A stretch of DNA of 26,356 bases from assembly GCA_039588335.1 (NCBI GenBank), contig JBDGZZ010000033.1:1-26356 (forward strand). The letters are read 5' to 3'. Under the pieces are notes generated by a model. It worked only from the letters and a program-made list of their open reading frames with translations, was not told where the DNA came from and did no database searches. Source of the stretch: G020351775 sp039588335 (GTDB taxonomy: Bacteria > Gemmatimonadota > Gemmatimonadetes > Gemmatimonadales > GWC2-71-9). A program made the position numbers and the translations under genes. Shown one piece after another: positions 15,429 to 22,254 of this stretch. Within the stretch, counting starts at the first letter, position 1. Every line of letters starts with the position of its first letter.

Positions 15429-17414
15429 TTACTGTCCCTTACCGCCCTTACCGTCCCTTTCAACAATCCCTCTCGCTACGTGATCAGCAATTGCCATGAT
15501 CGTGATCATCGGGTTCACGCCACTGGATGTTGGAAAGACGCTAGCGTCTGCCACATAGAGATCCCGCAGTTCGTGTGTCTCACCAGCCTCGTTCACTACC
15601 GAGTCCTTTGGGCTGCTGCCCACGGAGGCGGTGGCCATCTGGTGGAAGCTCACGTAAGACATGCGGCAGTGGCGGTAGCCAAGTTGGTCGGTTGAGTCCA
15701 TGAATCGGTCGAGCCAACCTGACTCTGTGAGCCTAGTCCGCACTGGAGGCGTATGCAGGCTGAAGATCTCGGTTGCGCCCGCCGCCTCGAGGATCTGAGC
15801 GGCACCTCTCAGCGCCACGCGCACGTTGGCTACGTCGGACCGGGATATTTCATAATGCACACGCGGCCTGCCGTGTCGGTTGACGGTCACCTTTCCCGGG
15901 TCGCGGTCGCGCAACAAGATGCCCACGATGCTGGTTTGGGCAAGCTGCTCGAAGTCCTGTTTGGATTGTGCGGCGCCGTTCCAGCCGAATGCGCTAGCGG
16001 GGAGTGCGAAATGCACGGGAGCAGTCTCGAACTTGGCGCCATAACCGTCGCTCAGGTCGGCGAATTGGTCCGAGTAGCGGGTCTGCAGCGACCCGGCCCA
16101 CGGTTCGACTCTCTGCTTGAATACGCCTGCCAGGGCAGTGGCCGGGTGCAGTCGGAGATTGCGGCCGATATTCGCGTTCGACAGACCGGAGCGCCGCAAC
16201 AGTGCCGGTGTGTGCACTGCTCCACACGCAACCACGACCGAGTTTGCGCGGACGGTCACGTTGTACGTTTGGCCGTTGCTCCGTCGGACCCGAGCAACCA
16301 CGCCCGTCGCACGTGCGCGGCCCGATGTGATGCGTTCGACTTCGCAGTCGACGACTAAGCGGGCGCCTGCGGCCGCGGCGTCGGCCAGATAGGTGCGGGT
16401 GTTGTCGTTCTTGGCTCCGTGACGGCAACCGTAGCCGCAGTAGCCGCACTCGAGTCCCTCCGGGCAGTCGGTCACGTTGCGGGGTATGACGTCCACGTGC
16501 CATCCCAGCTTGCGACAGCCGCGCTCCAGGAGGGCATCGCGCTTGCCTGGCGTAGTCCACGTTGTTCCCACGTTCAAACGCTGGCTGACGCGTTCGAGAG
16601 ATTCGGTGAATCGCCTGCTCGAGAATAGCGACAAGCCTGATATTGTGTCCCACTCCTTCCTGGTCTCGGGGGGTAGAGGGAAACTGGTGGTGTAGTTGAT
16701 CACGGTTCCGCCGCCCAGGCAGCTTCCAGCCAGGACCGGCATGGAACCGCTCTGAGTCATCAACAAACCGCCGTCGAGGTATAGTCGACCCAGCATCTCC
16801 CCCTCCACCTGGGTCATCTGATCCTTTACCGGGTTGGGCCCCCGCTCCAGCACCAGGACGTCTAATCCCTGGGCCGCCAGGACCCCTGCGGCTACACCGC
16901 CGCCCGCTCCCGAACCCACCACTGCGACGTCGCAGGTCAGCTCTGTATCGCGCTCCACTTCGAATGTCGGCAGCGGTTTGGGGCCGCCTGCCGGTTGGGG
17001 TAAGGGCCCGGGATAGCCTGCTGCTTGCCACGATGGGTGCGTGCCGCCTCCGGACGGCCAGCAGTAGTACGCCACGTTGGTGAGGCGTTTGAGGGCCTGG
17101 AATCCCGCACGCCGGAGCGGGACGCGGGAATTTGCCCAACTCTGCAAAACCGCTTGGCGCTCTGCCGTGTCCATGGTGGCGAAGGAGCCCCAATGGCCAC
17201 TTGAAAGCAGATTGACGACCGGAGACCCCAGGGCCGTCAGGAGTTGGCCCAGGCGGGCGAAATCGGCCGGGTCGGACAGCGATTCGATCAGTTGTTCGGC
17301 CCGGGACGCGGCGGTGGCAAGCGACTCCTGCCCCGGAATCGACTCGTCCAAGAGGATGGTTCGGCAGACCGCAGTCAAAGCGGCTCGCTGCCTGGGAGTG
17401 AGTGTTGTCTTCAC
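15429..17414 (-). CDS. GMC-family FAD oxidoreductase, long-chain alcohol oxidase-like
   Basis: About 661 residues. FAD-binding 'DVAVVGSGAGGG' (162-173) is followed by 'LVLERG', 'AGSCLGGGTVINY' (229-241), the Cys-rich 'CPEGLECGYCGYGC' (317-330) that recalls fatty-alcohol oxidases, and the C-terminal GMC_oxred_C block with His591 in 'SFHQMA' and Asn634 in 'SSGVNPM' as the likely catalytic pair. The N-terminal 150 residues are a helical domain like that of plant/yeast-type alcohol oxidases or gluconate dehydrogenase subunit 3. The frame is open far upstream, but codons before 17414 are AT-rich and unlike the gene; GTG 17414 has a GGTGAAG ribosome site (alternative ATG 17486). No Tat or Sec signal is visible, so it is probably cytoplasmic. 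Substrate unknown. Confidence 0.88.
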   Translation of the reverse strand: MKTTLTPRQRAALTAVCRTILLDESIPGQESLATAASRAEQLIESLSDPADFARLGQLLTALGSPVVNLLSSGHWGSFATMDTAERQAVLQSWANSRVPLRRAGFQALKRLTNVAYYCWPSGGGTHPSWQAAGYPGPLPQPAGGPKPLPTFEVERDTELTCDVAVVGSGAGGGVAAGVLAAQGLDVLVLERGPNPVKDQMTQVEGEMLGRLYLDGGLLMTQSGSMPVLAGSCLGGGTVINYTTSFPLPPETRKEWDTISGLSLFSSRRFTESLERVSQRLNVGTTWTTPGKRDALLERGCRKLGWHVDVIPRNVTDCPEGLECGYCGYGCRHGAKNDNTRTYLADAAAAGARLVVDCEVERITSGRARATGVVARVRRSNGQTYNVTVRANSVVVACGAVHTPALLRRSGLSNANIGRNLRLHPATALAGVFKQRVEPWAGSLQTRYSDQFADLSDGYGAKFETAPVHFALPASAFGWNGAAQSKQDFEQLAQTSIVGILLRDRDPGKVTVNRHGRPRVHYEISRSDVANVRVALRGAAQILEAAGATEIFSLHTPPVRTRLTESGWLDRFMDSTDQLGYRHCRMSYVSFHQMATASVGSSPKDSVVNEAGETHELRDLYVADASVFPTSSGVNPMITIMAIADHVARGIVERDGKGGKGQ

Positions 17415-17466
17415 GGGCTTCACCGGTAAATGTAGGCTGAAGAAGCCTTTAAGGGTGTACAATCCA

Positions 17467-17496
17467 TTGCCTAATAATTCAATCATGTTATACAAT
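17467..17496 (+). promoter_or_regulatory. candidate sigma-70 promoter of the 9-haem lipoprotein gene
   Basis: TTGCCT at 17467-17472 and TACAAT at 17491-17496 are separated by 18 bases in a conspicuously AT-rich patch between the divergent GMC and cytochrome genes. It lies about 42 bases upstream of GTG 17538, which also has a strong GGGGTGAAG ribosome site. ATACAAT and GTACAAT repeats in the patch may serve the divergent gene as well. Confidence 0.45.
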
Positions 17497-17537
17497 AGAC
17501 GTAAGCAAAGGCACGGTCTGTAGAAAAGGGGTGAAGC

Positions 17538-19097
17538 GTGCACACACGAGCGTCGGTAGGTCGGAAGTGGCTGGCTGGGATCGTCATGCTGCTGGCCGTT
17601 GGGGCGTGCTCGGACGACGACATCGCCTTCGAGAACCAGGAACCCTTCAACCCGCCGCCTGACTCTGTTGCGGGATTTCTCGGTTACTACACGAGAGCGG
17701 ACCAGCAAACGACTTGCGGCAACTGCCACGCCAGCTTCCAGACAGGTTGGGTCGAGACTGCCCACGCCGACGCCTGGATGACTCTGCAGAGTTCGGGCGG
17801 TGCTCAGGAGTTCTGCGAGGGCTGCCATACTGTGAGCGAACTTGGAAACGCGGTAGTTGGTGCGGCCGGTTGGAACGCGGTCAAGGATTCCACGTATCTC
17901 GACGTCCAGTGTGAGAGCTGCCACGGCCCAGGGAACGACCACGTCGGTGCTCCGTCGCTCACACAACCTCTCCCTTCGATCGCTGTTGATACGGGCGCCA
18001 CGAACGGGTGTGGCGAATGTCATGAAGGCACGCACCATCCGTTTGTTGAACAGTGGCGCCAGTCGCGCCATGCGACGGTTGGCTTTGCGACGGGGCGGGA
18101 GGGGTGCAGCGACTGCCACGGGGGCAAACAAGCACTTTTGGTGCAGTTCAACGAAACAGCCAACTACCTCGAGAAGGACGAGGACGTCGTCCTGCCGATC
18201 ACCTGTGCGGTTTGTCACGATCCGCATGGTGGACCCAACAAGAGCCAGCTTCGGGCTCCTACTGGCGAGGGGAATAGGAACAGCCTGTGTATAGCATGTC
18301 ACAACCGGGTGACCGTTCCCAGGCAAGGCACGCGTGGACCACATGCTGCCCAGGGTCCCCTGGTGCTCGGCGAGACAGTAGCGTGGTGGCCGGACGGCTT
18401 CGAGTGGCTGGATGGACTCACTTCGAGTCATGGTGACACGGATGTGAACCCCGAGCTATGCGCTACCTGTCACGTGTCGATGTTCACCGTCACCGATCAG
18501 TCAACGGGCGACTTCGTGTTCAACTCGGTGGGCCACACCTTCGAAGCCATCCCGTGCACTGACGCCCAGGGAATTCCGGTTCCCGGACCGTGCACGGATG
18601 ATGAGCGCACCTTCGAGGCTTGCGCGGGTTGCCACGGCTCGGCAGCAAACGCGCAGCTGCTCTACGAAGCCTTCAAAGACACTCTCAACGTTCTGTTGGA
18701 CCAGATCTGGGTCGATACCGATGGTAATGGGATTCTAGATGCCGCGCCGACTGACGCTGGCGTGTTGCCGCTGATCCTTCAGGTGACGGGTGACGAAAAG
18801 CAAATCGATCGATCGGACACGCTGTTTACGTCCGCCGAGGGTATTCTGTTCAACGCGCAGATCGCGTACACGGACGATCGGACGCTTTTCGCGGATGGGG
18901 CCACGATCGTTGGTGGCGATACGGTCTCCTTCTCCGGTCACCCGACCAGTGGCAACGGTGTGCACAATCCGCCGTTCCTGGAAGCATTGCTCAAGGCATC
19001 GATCCTACACGCGATCGATTTCTACAGCCTGCCGGTACCGGCACCGCCCGCCGTGGATCTGACGATCCGTGCGACGCGGGGCGAATTCAAACGCTAG
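17538..19097 (+). CDS. nonahaem c-type cytochrome lipoprotein
   Basis: 519-residue exported cytochrome with lipobox V-G-A-C (Cys24) followed by S-D-D-D, the same tether as the octahaem lipoprotein. Nine CXXCH sites are visible: CGNCH, CEGCH, CESCH, CGECH, CSDCH, CAVCH, CIACH, CATCH, CAGCH. The 'CESCHGPGNDH' block parallels the octahaem protein, so the two are probably distant paralogues. The haem-free C-terminal 150 residues include 'DTDGNGILDAAP', a calcium-binding-loop-like motif. GTG 17538 has a strong ribosome site and a nearby promoter. Likely role: outer-membrane or periplasmic electron transfer. A hairpin terminator follows it, so it is transcribed apart from the downstream operon. It is divergent from the GMC oxidoreductase. 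Confidence 0.92.
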   Translation: MHTRASVGRKWLAGIVMLLAVGACSDDDIAFENQEPFNPPPDSVAGFLGYYTRADQQTTCGNCHASFQTGWVETAHADAWMTLQSSGGAQEFCEGCHTVSELGNAVVGAAGWNAVKDSTYLDVQCESCHGPGNDHVGAPSLTQPLPSIAVDTGATNGCGECHEGTHHPFVEQWRQSRHATVGFATGREGCSDCHGGKQALLVQFNETANYLEKDEDVVLPITCAVCHDPHGGPNKSQLRAPTGEGNRNSLCIACHNRVTVPRQGTRGPHAAQGPLVLGETVAWWPDGFEWLDGLTSSHGDTDVNPELCATCHVSMFTVTDQSTGDFVFNSVGHTFEAIPCTDAQGIPVPGPCTDDERTFEACAGCHGSAANAQLLYEAFKDTLNVLLDQIWVDTDGNGILDAAPTDAGVLPLILQVTGDEKQIDRSDTLFTSAEGILFNAQIAYTDDRTLFADGATIVGGDTVSFSGHPTSGNGVHNPPFLEALLKASILHAIDFYSLPVPAPPAVDLTIRATRGEFKR

Positions 19098-19125
19098 TGC
19101 ATGTCGGCTGAAGACGAGTAGTGGC

Positions 19126-19159
19126 ACCGGCTCCGGTTCGTATGTGGACCGGAGCCGGT
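19126..19159 (+). terminator. hairpin terminator after the nonahaem lipoprotein
   Basis: Perfect 12-bp stem: ACCGGCTCCGGT at 19126-19137 with ACCGGAGCCGGT at 19148-19159 over a 10-base loop. No T-tract follows, but position and stability suggest termination before the next operon. Confidence 0.7.
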
Positions 19160-19223
19160 CGCGCGTTGACAGCGCGTCTACGGTCGGCACTCGTTGGCCG
19201 GCCAACATCATGGAGGAGTGAAC

Positions 19224-19682
19224 GTGACGGGAACGGGTCAGGAAGACCAGCCCACCAGGTTGGGATTCAACGAGCTTCTGCTCGGTGCTGTGATCGTTCT
19301 CATGCTCGCCTGCGCTGGGCTCATCACCGCTCTCTATGTTATGCCCAGCAAGCATCTCCAGGTTCCCGAACTACTGCCCGGTGTACGCGTGGTGCGAGAG
19401 GTCGACTTCCCGGTCGGGGCTAGCCGTATTGTGAGTTGGGGAGACCAGAGCATCTTGGTGGTCCGCAGCAACGAGCAGAGTTATGCCGCTTTGCAGGCGA
19501 CGTCACCCAGGGATGGCTGCGTTCTACAGTGGGATCTCGAATCGCAACGTGTGGTGTCACCCTGCACCCACGTCGTTTGGGACCTGAGAGGGAACGTGGT
19601 AACCGGTCTCACTACGACGCCCCTGAGGCATTACCCGGTCTTCATCAGAGCCGGCGTGGTGTACGTGGGGAGAGAATCATGA
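19224..19682 (+). CDS. Rieske-fold protein lacking all [2Fe-2S] ligands
   Basis: 152 residues: cytoplasmic N-terminus, one transmembrane helix (about 18-40) and a C-terminal domain that follows the Rieske pattern of bc1/b6f complexes strand by strand ('FPVGASRIVSWGDQSILVVRS', 'DLRGNVVTG…TPL', 'VVYVG'). The cluster-binding loops are changed: the usual CTHLGC reads S-P-R-D-G-C and the usual CPCHG reads S-P-C-T-H. So both ligand Cys and both ligand His are lost at their positions, while the two disulfide cysteines (Cys99 and Cys114) survive. It cannot bind a normal Rieske cluster and is probably structural. GTG 19224 is set by GGAGG at 19212-19216. Its stop overlaps the cytochrome b start as ATGA. 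Confidence 0.85.
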   Translation: MTGTGQEDQPTRLGFNELLLGAVIVLMLACAGLITALYVMPSKHLQVPELLPGVRVVREVDFPVGASRIVSWGDQSILVVRSNEQSYAALQATSPRDGCVLQWDLESQRVVSPCTHVVWDLRGNVVTGLTTTPLRHYPVFIRAGVVYVGRES

Positions 19683-20998
19683 TAAGGCGAACCGTCCAGT
19701 TGGCGTCCCGCTGGTTCAGGCAGATGTGGGACGATGTGACATCCAGTACAGACGCCAGCCTTCTGGGAGCGGCGAGATTCCTCGGTCTCCTCTACGGACC
19801 GATTGACCGGCACCTGCGTATCAACGATGCCCTGAAGAAATCGCTCAAGTATCGGCTGGAGCCGCACGTGGGCTGGCGCCACGCATTGGGTGGAGTGACG
19901 TATCTGCTGTTCATCGTGCTGGTCGTCACCGGGGTGCTGCTCGCACTCTACTACAGGCCTTCCGTTGAAGAGGCATATCCCAGTGTTCAGCACATAGTGT
20001 CCGAGGTCTCGTTCGGCTGGCTCATACGTGACCTGCACGTTTGGTCCGCCAACCTCATAGTGATTGCCGTCCTCGCCCACATGGGCCGCGTGTTCTTCGA
20101 GGCGGCGTACAAGCCACCGCGTGAGACAAACTGGATAGTCGGTCTGCTGCTTCTATGTGTAATCCTGGCCTTCGGGGCAACCGGTTACTTGCTCCCGTGG
20201 GATCAGTGGGCCTATTGGACGGCCACCGAGGTGCTCGATGCGGTCTCGATTGTAGCGTTGTTTGGTGGTTGGGTCTCAGATGCACTAAAGGGCGACGTGA
20301 TCGTTTCCGGTGCAACCCTGAGCCGTTATTTCGCCCTGCACGTGATCGTGTTGCCCTGGATTTCGGGGGCCTTGCTCCTATATCACTTCACTCTCATACG
20401 CCGCCGCGGAATAGCCCCGCCCATGGAGCAGGCAGAAAGAGCGCCGCGCTGGCGCATGAGCGCTGCGCTATCAGAAGAAGAACTCGAAGATTTGTCTGAG
20501 GGTACTCCGTTCTTCCCCAATCATCTGCTGCGTTCGTTTACAGTAGCCGTGTTCGTTCTGGCAGTTGCCGTAAGCTTGGCCGTGCTTTTCCCGCGTCCGG
20601 TAGCTGACCTGGCGAATCCGTACGTGTTGCCCGATGAACTGGTTTCTACATGGGTGCCGGTGGATGTGTCGCTTGCGTTGATCCGTTTTCTAGGCCCATG
20701 GGGACTGGTCCTTTTTTGGTTCCTCGGAATCGCACTCGCGCTCATTCCTCTATTCGACCGTCAACCCGAGAAACGACTGCGGCACCGGCCGGTTGCCGCT
20801 GCGATCGGTTTGCTCTTTTTCGTGGGGTATGCCGTTGCGTGGCTGGTGGGTACACAAATACGGTCCGTACCTCCCACAGCTCGACCTCAACCGGAACTGG
20901 TGGGTGAACAAAGCGAAGCGACATCGGAGGTCTTGTTGCCGGAGTTGGGTCCAACGCCGATTCGACCTGCGGACACTGCTGGCGGGAGGGACCCGTGA
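19679..20998 (+). CDS. cytochrome b of a bc/b6f-type complex, PEWY motif absent
   Basis: 439-residue membrane protein with about eight helices covering both the cytochrome b6-like N-terminal part and a subunit IV-like C-terminal part. Haem-ligand histidines are present in two helices: His120/His134 and His221/His236. The second pair has the 14-residue gap of b6-type proteins. 'GATGYLLPWDQWAYW' (166-180) matches the family Qo-side helix. In the C-terminal part, 'FFPNH' is kept, but where PEWY is expected the sequence reads L-P-D-E-L-V-S. ATG 19679 overlaps the Rieske-like stop; the longer open frame upstream is only a shadow of that gene. It probably exchanges electrons between quinone and the multihaem partners downstream. 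The C-terminal 45 residues are a Pro/Glu-rich soluble tail. Confidence 0.93.
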   Translation: MIRRTVQLASRWFRQMWDDVTSSTDASLLGAARFLGLLYGPIDRHLRINDALKKSLKYRLEPHVGWRHALGGVTYLLFIVLVVTGVLLALYYRPSVEEAYPSVQHIVSEVSFGWLIRDLHVWSANLIVIAVLAHMGRVFFEAAYKPPRETNWIVGLLLLCVILAFGATGYLLPWDQWAYWTATEVLDAVSIVALFGGWVSDALKGDVIVSGATLSRYFALHVIVLPWISGALLLYHFTLIRRRGIAPPMEQAERAPRWRMSAALSEEELEDLSEGTPFFPNHLLRSFTVAVFVLAVAVSLAVLFPRPVADLANPYVLPDELVSTWVPVDVSLALIRFLGPWGLVLFWFLGIALALIPLFDRQPEKRLRHRPVAAAIGLLFFVGYAVAWLVGTQIRSVPPTARPQPELVGEQSEATSEVLLPELGPTPIRPADTAGGRDP

Positions 20999-22248
20999 AA
21001 CACCGGGGAACCTTACTGATTGCGGCAATTGCCGGTGTGACTGCTGCCCAAGTCGCGGTTGCAGACACAGTATACGACGCGCCATACCCGGTGCTGCAGG
21101 CGGCAAACCAAGACACGACATACGGCTGTCTGATTTGTCACGCCGAGAAGCGGCGTTCGTTCACGCTTGGGGTTCACTCGGAACGCGGCATGAAGTGTCA
21201 CGATTGTCACGGTGGCAACCCCGATTCGTTCGAGCGGGCGACAGCCCACAGCGGACGTTTCCTCGGCAATCCCGACAAGTTCGAGACCATCGATTTGTGT
21301 TCATCGTGCCACTCGGATGCGAACCAGATGCGCCAATATGGAATTCCGGCGGACCAGCTTGCAGAGTACCGAACGAGCATGCATGGAGAGTTGCTACTGG
21401 AGAGGAGGAACACGGACGCACCGACCTGTACAGGCTGTCACGATGCGCACACGATCCTGCGGCCGGAAGACGCCCGCAGTAACGTCTATCCGACGAACAT
21501 CCCGACTACTTGCGCAAGGTGCCATCAGAACGAGGAGTTGATGGCGAAGTACGGTTTGCCCACCAGCCAATTCGAGCGGTACCGAGCGAGCGCTCACGGC
21601 ATCGCCGTGTTCGAGAGGTCGAACTTCGCGGCTCCGACGTGCATGGGGTGCCATGGCTCGCACGCAGCACTCCCTCCAGGTGTGACCGAAGTTGTGAACG
21701 TTTGCGAGCGATGTCACGTGCTGATCGGCCGTGCCTTCAATCAGGGGCCGCACTGGGCACCCGAAGGCGAGGGCAAATTACCCGGGTGTCTGGGTTGTCA
21801 CAGTAACCACGGTACGGAAAGAGTGCCTCCAGACAGCATCGCATCTGTCTGCGCCAATTGTCATGAGCCGGACAGCCGGGCCGGGCTGATGGGTGCGGAA
21901 CTGCAGGAAGATCTGGTGCATGCCGCCGAAAACATTGCCTTGGCCGAGCATGCAATCGAGGAGCTGTTGTTGACCGGACGGAAGGTGACAGACGAACGGT
22001 TCCGATACCAAACCGCGCTCACCAATTACAGGCAGATGGGACTCCCGCTGCACAGCTTCGACCTCGCGATGATGGACGACTTGAGCCGGCGCGTGAGTTC
22101 GAACACGGAACTCGTGCGTGCGACCGCTGAGGCTAGGGCCGAGGCCAGGTGGGAGCATAAACTCCTGCTGGTACCTGTGTGGTTTCTGGCGTTTTCTGCT
22201 ATGGCCTTCGTCTGGTTCCGGTTGCGGGACCTGAAGCGCAAGGACTAG
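20995..22248 (+). CDS. nonahaem cytochrome c with C-terminal membrane anchor
   Basis: 417 residues: Sec signal peptide (cleavage about Ala23), nine CXXCH sites (CLICH, CHDCH, CSSCH, CTGCH, CARCH, CMGCH, CERCH, CLGCH, CANCH), a haem-free helical region of about 90 residues, then one transmembrane helix (about 390-408) and a basic cytoplasmic tail. It is therefore an inner-membrane protein facing the periplasm. Repeated modules of S-x-H-G followed by A-P-T-C-x-x-C-H recall the N-terminal part of the 11-haem fusion downstream. GTG start overlaps the cytochrome b stop as GTGA, so it is translationally coupled and probably takes the place of cytochrome c1/f as electron exit of the cytochrome b complex. 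Confidence 0.92.
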   Translation: MKHRGTLLIAAIAGVTAAQVAVADTVYDAPYPVLQAANQDTTYGCLICHAEKRRSFTLGVHSERGMKCHDCHGGNPDSFERATAHSGRFLGNPDKFETIDLCSSCHSDANQMRQYGIPADQLAEYRTSMHGELLLERRNTDAPTCTGCHDAHTILRPEDARSNVYPTNIPTTCARCHQNEELMAKYGLPTSQFERYRASAHGIAVFERSNFAAPTCMGCHGSHAALPPGVTEVVNVCERCHVLIGRAFNQGPHWAPEGEGKLPGCLGCHSNHGTERVPPDSIASVCANCHEPDSRAGLMGAELQEDLVHAAENIALAEHAIEELLLTGRKVTDERFRYQTALTNYRQMGLPLHSFDLAMMDDLSRRVSSNTELVRATAEARAEARWEHKLLLVPVWFLAFSAMAFVWFRLRDLKRKD

Positions 22249-22254
22249 GAAACA

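Noticed and set aside
17487..18431. Long N-terminal extension of the GMC oxidoreductase
   Set aside because: This part overlaps the divergent 9-haem cytochrome on the other strand and the AT-rich promoter patch; the real start is near 17414.
13094..19097. Ammonia-forming nitrite reductase or hydroxylamine oxidoreductase among the lipoproteins
   Set aside because: No CXXCK site and no catalytic cross-link pattern is visible; they look like electron carriers.
19166..19194. Consensus -35 TTGACA before the Rieske-like gene
   Set aside because: No acceptable -10 hexamer lies 16-18 bases downstream, so I do not call a promoter, although one must exist nearby.
19436..19678. N-terminal extension of cytochrome b
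   Set aside because: It is the Rieske-like gene read in another frame; the ATGA overlap at 19679 marks the start.
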